Part shown: one piece after another, positions 21,540 through 31,662 of the stretch
Layout: each line of letters starts with the position of its first letter
How positions within the stretch are numbered: the first letter of the stretch is position 1
DNA from: Phymatolithon calcareum
Lineage: Eukaryota > Rhodophyta > Florideophyceae > Hapalidiales
Reading direction: 5' to 3'
Assembly (NCBI GenBank): GCA_977006965.1
Contig: OZ345370.1
Location: 682,001 to 746,000, forward strand
Length of the DNA stretch: 64,000 nt
Notes under the pieces: model-generated
What the model was told of the DNA's origin: nothing
The model's database searches: none
What the model saw: the letters and a program-made list of their open reading frames with translations, nothing else
Program-made: the position numbers and the translations under genes

Positions 21540-21580
21540 ATTATATCATTATGATCGATCAGATTTATTAAACGCTTCGT

Positions 21581-21600
21581 TACGTACGTACGTACGTACG
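21581..21600. repeat. (TACG)5 microsatellite
   Basis: Five exact copies of TACG in a row. Confidence 0.9.
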
Positions 21601-21792
21601 CCTATTTTTGTTCACAAAAGAGGGGTTTGGTAAAAAATTCGGGGCTCGCGGGCACCAAACCGCTTCGTGGGGCATCTCATGTCCTTACTGACGTGCGCGC
21701 GTGCGCTCCGGAGAAGGTGAGGGTGGATAATTACTGTACCGCAGTCGAAACTAACAGAAAATTGGCAATTCCTATAACCAAAATTACTAATT

Positions 21793-23435
21793 CGTTTAGA
21801 CTGTAGAGGGTATATATATTGATTTTATTTTAAAAGCTCCCAAAGCCTCAAGTTGAGTAACAGGGCAGCTTCTCGATGTTTTCGATACTCATCTCTCTAC
21901 TCTCCTTCTAATATCTCCTTAATTCGAATTTCTCTCCCTGTCAGGGCCCGAGTAAGTCTTTTGCATTCATATTCCGTTTCTTGGTCCATCTTCATAGTCC
22001 GTAGTATACGTTGCAACACGATAAGCTCCACCACAGCACCAGCCCCAAAGTATTTCGCCAGAATGGACTTTCTCCACAAAGGAACTCTGTTGAAAATAAC
22101 TCGTAGGCATCTCAACCGCGTAGTTCTGTCCCTTATATATAGCACTCCTGGTAGGTCGTTCGGTACGTCGATCGAATTAACTGTCCGACCCTCTTCTTCC
22201 AACGACCAGACTTTGACTGTTGCTTGTAGGCGTCGCTTTTTTGACACCATACCTTCTTCCGCTTGTTTCAGAGCTTCTTTAAGGTATTCCTCTTCCCCCA
22301 GATACCCAATGTCCTTTGATACTTCTTCCAGGTCATCTTCTCTTCCCTGGTATTCTTCTGAAAGCTCCAGGAACTTCCTCCGTCTTACCAAGCTTAAGGC
22401 GAACCTTTCAGCCTGGTGCATTCTCCTCATCTGTGGACTGGCGAGACGGCAGAGCACTCGCATCCTCTCCCTTCGATACTCGGCATATTTTCCGAAAACG
22501 TATATGTAGAAAAGACCTTCTGCTGCTTCAATTGCCGATAGTAGTCGTTTCGTGATCGGTGTCAGGTGGATGGCATACTCCCATTTGGGGAGAATCAGCG
22601 ACTTGAAAATCCTGATACACGTGGTTGGTTGGAGTCCTCTGACGTTCAGGCCAATTTGTCGGAGTTTGTGTATGCATCCCACCGCATTCCGAACTCTTGA
22701 GATTGCTGTATCGTCGGTGACTCCATTGTTGTTCAAACTGATCCCCAGGTAGGACAGTCTCCAGGCCTGGTGCAGCTCTTTTCCTGCAAGGAAGAATTTC
22801 TTCTTTGGGAGTCCTTTGTACTTAAGGACCTCGCTCTTTCCTGGCTTCGTGTTCCATTTCACGGAGTTCTCGGCTGCCCACTTCGTAGCTATGTCCAATA
22901 GTTTTTGCAATCCTTTTGCATTCTTTGCCTGAAGAAGAACGTCGTCCGCAAATAGCTGCGCTGGATGGTCAGACATTATTCTTGTTATTTGGGCGGCGGC
23001 TTCGGCGAACGTATCCATGAATATGTTGTATATGCACGGACTCAGCGGGGAGCCCTGCGGAACACCTCGGTCGATAATGAACCATGTTTTCGTTTCATCT
23101 CCTGCAGAGGTAATCCACGACGGTTTCATCAGGTAGGATACCATCTTTGTTATGTGCTCCGGCAACTTCTTCTTCAGTCGCTCGAGGAGGATATCCCTTG
23201 GGACGCTGTCATACGCTGCTGACAAGTCAAGTACAGCAACGAACGGGTGACCATTTTGCATTGTATTCTTTGCTCGAAGTATGGCCAAATATGTGCTCTT
23301 GTCTCTTTGAAAACCCAGTTGTGCTCTGTTAAACCGGTAGTGATCCCTTATGTATGAGTCTAGGGCGGAATCGATTATTTTCCTGACCTGACTCAGTAGC
23401 GAGATAGGCCTGTAGTTTGCCGTTTAGACTGTAGA
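21793..23435 (-). mobile_element. 5'-truncated LINE (non-LTR retrotransposon) with 15-bp target duplications
   Basis: The 15-mer CGTTTAGACTGTAGA occurs at 21793-21807 and 23421-23435, directly repeated on either side of an RT-coding segment. The element body is 21808-23420 on the minus strand. It begins within the RT domain at a codon boundary and ends in an AT-rich tail (complement of 'tatatatattgattttatttt'). Exact duplications and an uninterrupted reading frame show a recent insertion. Truncation at the 5' end is the usual outcome of target-primed reverse transcription. The same 3' end appears at about 24915-24978. Confidence 0.92.
21897..23420 (-). CDS. LINE reverse transcriptase, C-terminal part of ORF2 (5'-truncated)
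   Basis: Open for 507 codons from the element's 5' end at 23420 to the stop at 21897, with no frameshift. It begins ANYRPISLLSQ, then DKSTYLAIL, then AVLDLSAAYDSVPRD (RT motif A region), DRGVPQGSPLSP (motif B) and LFADDVLL (catalytic motif C, with FADD in place of the more common YADD). The remainder is a charged C-terminal domain without an obvious Cys-His motif. The endonuclease and the first RT motifs are missing, so this copy cannot move by itself. It has no start codon of its own; ATG or TTG codons inside are incidental. Confidence 0.9.
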   Translation of the reverse strand, partial: ANYRPISLLSQVRKIIDSALDSYIRDHYRFNRAQLGFQRDKSTYLAILRAKNTMQNGHPFVAVLDLSAAYDSVPRDILLERLKKKLPEHITKMVSYLMKPSWITSAGDETKTWFIIDRGVPQGSPLSPCIYNIFMDTFAEAAAQITRIMSDHPAQLFADDVLLQAKNAKGLQKLLDIATKWAAENSVKWNTKPGKSEVLKYKGLPKKKFFLAGKELHQAWRLSYLGISLNNNGVTDDTAISRVRNAVGCIHKLRQIGLNVRGLQPTTCIRIFKSLILPKWEYAIHLTPITKRLLSAIEAAEGLFYIYVFGKYAEYRRERMRVLCRLASPQMRRMHQAERFALSLVRRRKFLELSEEYQGREDDLEEVSKDIGYLGEEEYLKEALKQAEEGMVSKKRRLQATVKVWSLEEEGRTVNSIDVPNDLPGVLYIRDRTTRLRCLRVIFNRVPLWRKSILAKYFGAGAVVELIVLQRILRTMKMDQETEYECKRLTRALTGREIRIKEILEGE

Positions 23436-24376
23436 CACGAACAGAGCTCGGATTGGCTTTTCTGCTACGGGAGCACGAAAGGATTCTGCAGGAGCACTCT
23501 TCAACGCGTTTTCTTTTCCCCATGAAAGCTTAAAACAATAAGGTTGCAGGCATATCTGCTTCGTGCGATTGCAGCCGTTTCGAGCGAAAAAAACAACATT
23601 TCGGGCTGAACGACCAGTTCTCCCTCTTGATTCAGCTCAGCTCTGTAACTCACGATTTACGATGACATCACTTGCGTGGCCAGGATGACGCAAGACGGTT
23701 ATGTTCACAACACTGCAGAAGATCATGCATCAGCTCAGTGCATTCACATCATCGCATTCGCGACTTGGTCTTTGCTTTGAAGTGTGCCGAGGGTGTCCAT
23801 CGAGTCGATATCTCCTCTCGAATTTTGAGGCAGATAAAGCTTTGCAATAGGGTACGCGCTTGCATATCCATGAACAGTCCAGAAAAAAACCAATATTTTT
23901 GAACGCCATTGGCTACACAGTTGTATCTGATGTCCGGAAACAGTATTTGTTGACTTTTAGCCCGGGAGCTGAACACCTTTCTCTCAAGGGCTTTTGAGGG
24001 CCTCTGCTCTGCGTCAGGATCTGGACTGGAGCTGGTGAGCTGACCATATGTGGTCAAAGACTATCCTTTCATTCATTCATTTTGCGTATTCCCCTTGTGT
24101 GGCTAGCAACACTTTGAGGGCCTAAGCTTCTTCCATTCTAATCTATTTGCTGCGAGTTTGACTGCTGCTTTCACGTCGAGGTCCGGGACGTCGCCAAAGA
24201 TTTTTTTCGCAACGCGAAGCTTAGTGGAGAAACTTATAGCTTCGAGACTATCCTTTGTACATGTCATTCCAAAAATCAATCCTCTGTAGTCTCCTATGCC
24301 AAGAAAAACTGTTCAGCAATGAAGCTTCTTTCCTTAGGGACGACATGCTACAGCTGTCGTGTAATCATGGCTTTCT
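23436..24376. other. Non-coding
   Basis: No gene, RNA or repeat end is recognised between the LINE and the retrocopy. Confidence 0.45.
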
Positions 24377-24992
24377 TGTTCATCCCAGTAATTCATGCAC
24401 GTCAATAAATCCATTCATTCGCCTTATCTTTCTGTTGAGGCAACTCTACTGCGCAGATGACTGTTCGAAAGCTAACACTGAGTCAGTATGCGCTTGGCAT
24501 AGCGCTTTCGATCGCAGTCGCTATCCTTTGGGCTGGCTCGTCGGAGCTGATTCAGTTCATCTTAGGCGAGGTCGAGTTTCATCAACCGTGTTTCCTCAAC
24601 TACCTCAACATTTCCCTTTTCGCTGTCCTCCTCTTCGGCTTCCTGTGCTCGTCATGGCGTGCAAAATTGCACGCTGCATCCGCACGCATTGTCGCCACAG
24701 GGTATAATCAAGTTCACACTACGCCGTCGGCATCTCCCGCCGCACCGGACATGGAAATGGTTCCTATTCTCTCTCGGAGGAGACTAACCTTGAAGAGGCG
24801 TCACCGCAGTTGCAAGACTTGCCGTTCAATGTGCGAGTCGTCGCCTTCGTCGGCGCCACAATCGGACCTATGTATATGTTGTCAAAATACATTTTTAATG
24901 TACTACGCTACATAAGAAAACCGATCGAAAAGCTAGCCCTGTTATTCCTAGGTGAGGCGTTGGGAGCTTTTAAATAAATCCTTACATGTCCC
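24377..24992 (+). pseudogene. Truncated SLC35F-like transporter copy fused to a LINE 3' tail
   Basis: From ATG 24457 the frame matches the first half of the intact transporter at 40897-41994 (MTVRK...ALGIALSIAVAILW). One base has been lost in a T run near 24756, after which homology continues in another frame to Y-I-F-N-V at about 24903. Homology also covers roughly 60 bases of 5' UTR. Directly after the break, 24915-24978 matches the 3' end of the LINE at 21808 ('agccctgtta', 'gcgttgggagctttta', then an AAATAAA tail). A 17-base word before the copy (24376-24392) resembles one after it (24993-25009) at 14 positions, possibly a worn target duplication. I read this as a chimeric retrocopy made by template switching during LINE retrotransposition. 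Confidence 0.7.
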
Positions 24993-25009
24993 TTATTCAC
25001 CCCAGTGAT

Positions 25010-25826
25010 AACATGTCAGAATGCACTATCGAAGTTCCCTGGGTGCAGTTTGCCGTGGACACAGTTTCCTTACACTCCTTGTCATGTTCAAATACAACAT
25101 CATCCCCTGAGCTACCTTGATTTGAAGTAATTGGGGTAACCAAATGCGCATTGCCCCTTCTTCTGCATCTTCTAATGCTAGCTCTGGAGCTACAATGTCG
25201 AACCTAGTGGTGGTCTGCGATGGGAGATCTACCTGCAGGTTTCCTCTTTCTGACCCTGTTCCGCAGCTCTCTCCAGGAAAAGTGCTTTCTCCGCACTGAA
25301 CATGTGTCGTCTTCCAACGGATATGCTCGTGACGGAAATTGTGTTGCCTAGTTAAACGTCAGAGTCCAGTCCACAGAAGTTCTCGCCGCTTCAATCCTAG
25401 TGGACCCAGGAACGTTGCAGATACAAATCCCTTGAACTTGCACTGATTCGGAAGGCGTTGGCGTTTTCAGCTAAATCCATGCCGGAAAGGTACACACTTG
25501 TTGTTTGGATTCGCTGTTCAAATGCAGTCTGATAATGAGAGGATGTCTAAATTTACGAGCTCTTTGCTATTCAACGCGAGAGCAGTTCAACGGTAAATGT
25601 ATAAACCGAGCTGCGAAAAATATTCGCACAACATTGGTGGATGCAGAAAAGTAGATTTGAACAGTTTGTGCCCAAGAATTCGTGTGAATAAATTTTGTTC
25701 CCAAAACAAGCACCTCGGTTGCCTGCAATCTGTGCTCCGCGATACGAGTAGAGATGAAGAGTAGGATCAATCGCTACGATGAGAGAATACGGATGAGAGC
25801 AAATTGGATCAAGTCAGACGTTAACT
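25010..25826. other. Non-coding
   Basis: No supported feature. It lies downstream of the DONSON 3' end. Confidence 0.45.
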
Positions 25827-27410
25827 TTAATCGGCTGACCTTATATAAACTGCAAGTTTTCCGCCTTGCGTAGAATCTAACCGTGAAACAACATTGGGAC
25901 CCAACATTTTGCTCGCGGCATCAGGCTTTTCGTTTCCTCTTTGCTCTTCCACGCAAACATTCAATCGGTTGCTCTTCGGCTCTGTGCCCATGAACAAAGT
26001 GAAATCGCACTTCTGTGAACAACGTAGAGCGACATACATTCGCGCAATCTGCAATGGCGTAAAGTACCCACACACTTCAATCGAATGTCTAAGACCCCCT
26101 TCAGTCTTTGGATCAACCGATGTGCGCGTCTCTCTCGCATTAACGGGAATGGCGGAGACCAACGTGGCCCAGCGGAAAGACCAATCGCAAATTAAAATAG
26201 GCACATCGGTCGCATTTGATAGTCGTGGACCGATCGCTGAGATGAAGTTAAACAGCGCCTGTGCCTCCCTCTCTCCGTCTACAATAAGACACGGGTCTGG
26301 GTCTTTGGTAAGCCCATCTTTCGTCTCGTAATGTACACCAAAAGAGCTCAACATTTCCCTGAGGCCAGCTGTTGCGCGCGAAAAAAATGCGCTTAGTTTG
26401 CTGGAGCTCTGAACTTGCTCTGGATCAGGAGAATATGTCCCATTCTGTAGCAAGCTTCCATGAGCCCCAAGATACCGATGATACGCGGACGGAGTGCAGC
26501 TTGTATCCTCGCCAGACTCCGATATTCTTTTCCGACCAAAGAAAGCCACTGTGGTCGAAAGAATGACGTAAAAGTGGTCCACATAGCCGTGTCTGTAGCC
26601 ATAGAAAAGTGACCGAAATGCCTCTTGCCACATCTCAACTCTGTCAAGCGCCAGCGACTGGTGGTCGCTTCCAACCACTTTCGACATCTCCATTTCACCG
26701 CTGCGTGATTCGCTAGTTCGTGTGCGATACGCAAGCTTATCGATCACAAGGTCCTGCCACTTTTTCGAAATGACGCCCGGCAGTTCTTCATGTGGGTGGC
26801 GGTAGTGCAGGAGGGCGGCTGAAAATTCTTGCAGCACTTCATCAGGCGGCAGCCCATCAACATCCTCACCCACATCGTTAGATTCGCCAATTTCGCTGAG
26901 CAATTCTCGTATATCGTCGGGAATAGAAGTATCACCACACGAGACCTGATGCACAGCGGCGTATTCAGGGACTTGTGCGCGACGGAGGACCCATTGCAAA
27001 GACCGCGAGGAGACGATATCCACAGAGTTCTTGAGAGAGAAGTCGGATGGTAGCGCTGTCGCGTCAGGTCCTTGCAAGATTTGATCGGTATCGACGTGAG
27101 CGTTGGAGAAAAAGCCATTACCTTCATCTTCTAGATTCGGTGACTCCTCTAGATTCTGCACAGGTCTCACGGCGGTGGGCGCGATGTTGTCCACTGTGCT
27201 TGTGATGGCAGCCCAAGCATCATCTGGTGCACTTCCTCCAAGCGCCTGTTCTGCACGGGAGCTGCTGCGTCCAAGCATGTCAGAAAAAGATCGCATGTTT
27301 GAAGGGCGAGCATCAGGAGCGGGCATTTCGCTCCGCGGACGCTTCGCTAGGCCATTCGAGGCGCGCTTCGATGCCGCCCCAAAATCGCTGGCAGAATGTC
27401 CGTTCATCAT
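25827..27410 (-). CDS. DONSON: DONSON family replication-fork protein
   Basis: Single exon, 527 residues, start ATG 27410. Animal DONSON helps assemble and protect the replicative helicase in the nucleus. The N-terminal 100 residues are low-complexity with a basic, NLS-like patch (KRPRSE). The conserved part begins with SDFSLKNSVDIVSSRSLQWV and continues through HYRHPHEELPG, MWQEAFRSLFYGYRHGYVDH, FYVILSTTVAFFGRK and ATAGLREMLSSFGVHYE. These follow the order of blocks in human DONSON (tryptophan-containing helix, 'W...F-x-S-L-Y', 'Y-F-Y-V...F-T-V-L-F-R', 'T-x-G-L-R-E'). Length is close to human (566). Its start is 257 bp from the eIF4E start, head to head. Confidence 0.82.
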   Translation of the reverse strand: MMNGHSASDFGAASKRASNGLAKRPRSEMPAPDARPSNMRSFSDMLGRSSSRAEQALGGSAPDDAWAAITSTVDNIAPTAVRPVQNLEESPNLEDEGNGFFSNAHVDTDQILQGPDATALPSDFSLKNSVDIVSSRSLQWVLRRAQVPEYAAVHQVSCGDTSIPDDIRELLSEIGESNDVGEDVDGLPPDEVLQEFSAALLHYRHPHEELPGVISKKWQDLVIDKLAYRTRTSESRSGEMEMSKVVGSDHQSLALDRVEMWQEAFRSLFYGYRHGYVDHFYVILSTTVAFFGRKRISESGEDTSCTPSAYHRYLGAHGSLLQNGTYSPDPEQVQSSSKLSAFFSRATAGLREMLSSFGVHYETKDGLTKDPDPCLIVDGEREAQALFNFISAIGPRLSNATDVPILICDWSFRWATLVSAIPVNARETRTSVDPKTEGGLRHSIEVCGYFTPLQIARMYVALRCSQKCDFTLFMGTEPKSNRLNVCVEEQRGNEKPDAASKMLGPNVVSRLDSTQGGKLAVYIRSAD

Positions 27411-27667
27411 TGCATGCCTCTCGAACTAACCGAGGAGGTTCTACAGTAGCACTGGTGTAAGAAGAGAGGAGCGCTCGAACATAATATGTTCTAAAATTTT
27501 GCAGAAAATTTGAAAGGTGTATGATGAATAAAATTATGGGCATTTCTGTAAATGAAGTCGTGAAGGGCCATCCTCAGCAACTTCCCGACGGCGTCATCAT
27601 CGTGGAGCACCTCGGATTGGTATTCGCGCTTCAGCTATTCACGGGAAGCGCTTCGGGCGCAAAAATC
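27411..27667. promoter_or_regulatory. Shared divergent promoter region, DONSON / eIF4E
   Basis: Only 257 bp separate the two opposed start codons, so both promoters must lie here or overlap the 5' ends. In-frame codons upstream of ATG 27668 are open but do not resemble eIF4E. I see no clear TATA box. Confidence 0.5.
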
Positions 27668-28433
27668 ATGGCGGAGAAAGGCGCCGGGTCTGCGCAAGCA
27701 GACGCTGGAGCGCCGATTGAGAAACATTCGCTGCAGTTCAAGTGGACTCTGTGGCACGATCCACCCAAGAGCAAGAGAGAAACTGGAAAGGGCTGGGCTG
27801 ACAACCTCCGCCCAATCGCTTCTTTCGAAACCGTAGAAGATTTCTGGGCGTACGTTTTCTTTTCTTACGTCATCTGAGCAGGCGCGTTTTCCGGCTCGTT
27901 TGACGCTATCGCATGCATGCGTGGTTTTCTCGGCGATAACATGGACGGACTCTTTTGTCAACTGGCACCAGAATTTACTGACGGCGCTTCTCTATTGCTA
28001 CAGGCTTTTCAATAATCTTCAGGAACCGTCGCAGTTAGCACCGGGCTCAAGCTACAATTTGTTCAAAGACGGGATCGAGCCGAAATGGGAGGACAAGGCA
28101 AATACGAACGGTGGACAGTGGCGCGTACAGGTCCCTGCGAGCAAGAAAGAGTTGCTCGACTCCTATTGGGTCAATACTCTATTGACGACTATCGGAGAGG
28201 GCTTTGGTCCTGATGACAGCGACGATATCGCCGGTATTGTTATTAATGTGCGGCGCGGTGGCGATAGGATTTCCATCTGGACCAAGAGTGCTGTGAACCA
28301 GAAGTTGCAGGAGAGTATCGGCATTACTTGGAAGCAGAGCCTTCTTAACGATAAGGCGAGATTGGAATACATTACGTTCAAGGATCAAATGGGCGGCTCG
28401 CGCACCACCCGCCCAAGATATACCATAGGCTAG
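27668..28433 (+). CDS. eIF4E: Eukaryotic translation initiation factor 4E (two exons)
   Basis: Exons are 27668-27849 and 28004-28433. The 154-nt intron has a GTACGT donor and CTACAG acceptor, and splicing rebuilds VEDFWA-LFNNLQEPS. The product is 203 residues, the usual eIF4E size. It binds the mRNA 5' cap to start translation. The core HSLQFKWTLWHDPP, the cap-stacking Trp in FKWTLW and the second cap-binding pair W-E in IEPKWEDKANTNGG are all present. So is DDIAGIVINVRRGGDRISIWT, with the conserved basic residues. I chose ATG 27668 because it begins just before the family homology; an upstream in-frame ATG at 27521 would add 49 unrelated residues. As a TOR-pathway target its closeness to TOR (3 kb) is probably coincidental. 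Confidence 0.95.
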
Positions 28434-28923
28434 GGAATGTTACGTACGTGCACACCGGGAGAACGTTTGACGTTGCACCAGCGTCGGGGACTGCGAACAA
28501 TTCTGCTGAATAGGTTTTTGGTTTTTCGAGCAAGCGTCTACCACTTCCATAAATATATTATTGCGTCAACTCCTAAATCTCTTGATCCGGACAAACGCGC
28601 TGTACTCTCTTTTGGCCATAATTTAGCGTGTCCGAGCTCCAACTCATAAACTCGGGCTCAACTTACGCAAGTCAGCGCCGAAGTATCGCTCCGCAGTTCG
28701 CGTGGGGGGAAAGCGGAATGTCGACTGCTGAATTTTGCGCCGAGACACAATCCAAACTTGTCGTGAGGTTCGATGTGTCCGGACAAGAGGAATGCTTGCG
28801 GATTTCGTCAGTGCGCTGAGTGTCACTACCGCAGTCTTTTCAAAATTAGGCTTCGCCGAAGCTCTTCACTAGGTTATTCAAAATTGCAGCTTCCATGAAT
28901 AGGTCTTATCGAATAGCCTATCC
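28434..28923. other. Convergent intergenic region
   Basis: Between the 3' ends of eIF4E and pabAB. No feature is recognised. Confidence 0.5.
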
Positions 28924-31260
28924 TTAAAAACCGGATAGTTTGTACTCACTCTTTCCCGTTATAGCCAACGCGAGGGCTTGCATGATGGCTGAGCCCTTCA
29001 TCAACACTTCGGCAAACTCATCGTCAGAGTCACTAAGGGCAACAATAGCCCCTCCAACGCCGACTTCGACGTTAGAACCGTTCAAAACAGCGGTTCGAAT
29101 GACAACATTCAAATCCGCAGCACCACAAAGACTTAGGTAGCCAATACTACCAGAATATGCGCCTCGAGCAGAACGCTCAATTCGATCGATGATGTCTAGT
29201 GTTCGAACTTTCGGAGCACCAGTCATCGATCCCATCGGATACGCCGCACGAATGCAATCAACGCATGATATCCCGCTCGCCAATTTACCGCGAACTGTGC
29301 TCACCAGTTGATGAACCGTCGCGAAGGATTCTACGCGCATTAGATGAGGAACGGATATTGATCCCATTTCGCACGTCTGTCCAAGATCGTTTCGAACAAG
29401 ATCGACAATCATTAAGTTTTCGCTTCTGTCCTTGACGGAAGTTGCCAACTCGTCTCGCAGTCTGCTGTCCGATTCCAAAGAGTCCCCTCGTTTCGTAGTG
29501 CCCTTAATAGGCTTCGACTCAACGCATCCATCAGATGAGATCTTCAAAAAACGTTCCGGAGAACTGCAACAGATCGCTATGTCATTGTTCAACCACAAAA
29601 ACGAAGCATACGGCGCTGGATTGACCAGTCTGAGCGCAGAGTAAACTGAAAACGGATCCAAATTGCAATTGTCCGGGACCTTTGCTCTTATTCTGTTGGT
29701 CAAGCAAATTTCGTAGCTTTCTCCTAACACGATTTCACGAAGGCATGACCTGATATCTTTGATGTATTGGCTCTTCGACCGTTCCAAGTTGAAGCAGAGC
29801 GGTTCTTCTAAACCAGGCGGATTTACATGAAAGTCGCGATTGCTGGTCCGGTAAGAAGCGAAGAGAAGAGACTGTTCAAACAGCACCTTCTGCTCAACAA
29901 AGGAAAACCAATGGTTCGCTTTTTCAGTCTCATTTGCAGACCCAGGCCCTCGAGTTACTATCGCGACTAAGTATGCTTGATCGGTTTCATGATCGAAGAC
30001 GATAGCTCGGTCAGCGAATAAGAACCACGCGTCTGGCAAGTCTGAATTATGACGATTGACGGAAACCCCAGGCACATGTTTCTTCAACTCGTACCCAAAG
30101 AAGCCAACATAGCCCCCATTCATTTCCAAAGGCAAAATGTCCGGGCATGAAATTTGGCGCTTCTTTAGTTGTTCATCGAGATACTGGAAAATCGAGCATG
30201 GCCTTTTGCGCTGCTTCCACTGACCAGAGGACCGACTCACAATGCTGACGCATTTGCCAGAGGAGCTGTACGTCACAATTTCAGCTCGCGGTCCCTCGGC
30301 ATCACCCATAATGGAGAATCGCCCGCGAGAAGTGTGAATGTGATCTGTGTTCGACGAGGAGCTTGGGGATGAGCACCTTGAAGTACTTGACGCTGATGTA
30401 CAGCTACTACTGCTGTCCAGCCAGAAGCAAGGCACCTTGCCACGGTAGAGTCGCGAAAAGATTTCGTGAGTGCCTACATTGACATGCTCAATGGTGTGTA
30501 CAAGAACCTGAAGTTGTTCCCCAATTTCAGCTGCCGACTCTTCAGAGTTTGATTGAGACAACGCATGATTACGTGTTTTGAGACTTTTATCCCGTGCAGG
30601 TATCCATGGAACTGCTCGCGCGTTTACCAGCTTGTTAACCAGAGTGACAAAATTACTGGCAATCCGCTGACCATACTCTGTTGAAATAGACTCTGGATGA
30701 AACTGAACTCCAAAAAGCGGGAAACGGACATGCTGAACAGCCATTAGAGTGGAACCGTCGGCAGTCCAGGCTGTAGGCACGAGTACATCGGGAAGCGTGG
30801 AAGGGTCAACCACCAAGGAGTGGTATCTGACGACCTGAAATTGCGTGGGAATGCCATCCCAGATTGTCGATCTGTTCGCAAGTTCCAGTCGCACAGTCGA
30901 GAGGCGGCCATGTACAGGTCCATTAGGAGCTTGAATGACCTTTGCTCCGTACGCGACGCAGAGCGCTTGATGACCGAGGCAGACACCGAACACCGGAATG
31001 TATCTCTGGCGCAGTGCATCGGTGGGTAATGGAGCAAAATCTGATCGGGAGTGCGGACTGCCAGGACCAGGGGAGATGATGATTGCATGAAAATTTCCAA
31101 GGGCCTTGGTCAAGGATTTGAAGCTGGGATAGGCATCGGCACGTATAACTGTCGGTGCAGAACCTTGACAAACTTGTGAGAACAAATGCACAAGGTTGTA
31201 TGTGTAAGAATCATAGTTGTCAATCAGCAGTATTCGCATTCCGGTAGAGGACAATGTCAT
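28924..31260 (-). CDS. pabAB: Aminodeoxychorismate synthase (PabA-PabB fusion)
   Basis: Single exon, 778 residues from ATG 31260 (the codons before it open only from a TTG). It makes 4-amino-4-deoxychorismate from chorismate and glutamine, for p-aminobenzoate and folate. The N-terminal half is a class I glutamine amidotransferase: ILLIDNYDSYTYN, IISPGPGSP, the nucleophile Cys in FGVCLGHQ (about residue 90) and the catalytic HPES. A poorly conserved serine-rich linker follows. The chorismate-binding half has ESYEICLTNR, ESKPIKGTTKRG (about 582; the PIKGT lysine distinguishes PabB from anthranilate synthase) and AYPMGSMTGAPK. The bifunctional fusion is usual for fungi, plants and algae. The plant enzyme is plastidial, but I see no clear transit peptide here. 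Confidence 0.93.
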   Translation of the reverse strand: MTLSSTGMRILLIDNYDSYTYNLVHLFSQVCQGSAPTVIRADAYPSFKSLTKALGNFHAIIISPGPGSPHSRSDFAPLPTDALRQRYIPVFGVCLGHQALCVAYGAKVIQAPNGPVHGRLSTVRLELANRSTIWDGIPTQFQVVRYHSLVVDPSTLPDVLVPTAWTADGSTLMAVQHVRFPLFGVQFHPESISTEYGQRIASNFVTLVNKLVNARAVPWIPARDKSLKTRNHALSQSNSEESAAEIGEQLQVLVHTIEHVNVGTHEIFSRLYRGKVPCFWLDSSSSCTSASSTSRCSSPSSSSNTDHIHTSRGRFSIMGDAEGPRAEIVTYSSSGKCVSIVSRSSGQWKQRKRPCSIFQYLDEQLKKRQISCPDILPLEMNGGYVGFFGYELKKHVPGVSVNRHNSDLPDAWFLFADRAIVFDHETDQAYLVAIVTRGPGSANETEKANHWFSFVEQKVLFEQSLLFASYRTSNRDFHVNPPGLEEPLCFNLERSKSQYIKDIRSCLREIVLGESYEICLTNRIRAKVPDNCNLDPFSVYSALRLVNPAPYASFLWLNNDIAICCSSPERFLKISSDGCVESKPIKGTTKRGDSLESDSRLRDELATSVKDRSENLMIVDLVRNDLGQTCEMGSISVPHLMRVESFATVHQLVSTVRGKLASGISCVDCIRAAYPMGSMTGAPKVRTLDIIDRIERSARGAYSGSIGYLSLCGAADLNVVIRTAVLNGSNVEVGVGGAIVALSDSDDEFAEVLMKGSAIMQALALAITGKSEYKLSGF

Positions 31261-31662
31261 CGATGGTTCGTTCGGCAATTGGGGTCAGTTTGCGCGACCA
31301 GCATTGCCTGCCCCCAATGCCCTCTGCGGATTGAGATCAGAAATAATTGCCAAGGTGGTTTTGCTTCACAATCCGAGCCACACGTGTTACATGTACCGGT
31401 GCAGAAGAATTGCACCAACCAATCATGTGATATTGGCTTACGTGTCGGGGGGGCATTGGCGTTCGTTTGTGTCGGATACGATTGCAGAGCGCACCAGTGC
31501 AATACACCAGTGCACAAATAGAGCAGAACACTTCCACTCCACCGCATCCCAAGGTCCGTCCGCATTCCTCTTAACTCCTCAAGGTTCACCAAGGATTTCT
31601 TTCACCTCTTCGCACCACGCCACGCCACGCCACGCCCTGGCACACACAGCGCCCACGGCTCG
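31261..31662. promoter_or_regulatory. Shared divergent promoter region, pabAB / TOR
   Basis: 402 bp between opposed start codons. A plus-strand frame is open through it in phase with TOR exon 2, but it encodes nothing TOR-like and is discarded in favour of the spliced model. A (CACGC)-rich run at about 31612-31636 is the only visible irregularity. Confidence 0.5.

Larger units (their letters stand above)
21457..21792. other. mutS upstream region
   Basis: Contains the 38-bp palindrome, a (TACG)5 run at 21581-21600 and otherwise no recognised feature, up to the LINE target duplication. Confidence 0.5.

Noticed and set aside
31217-31662. Upstream extension of TOR to a 3,046-residue protein
   Set aside because: It overlaps the pabAB start, has no TOR similarity, and a canonical small intron joins a better N-terminus from 31663.
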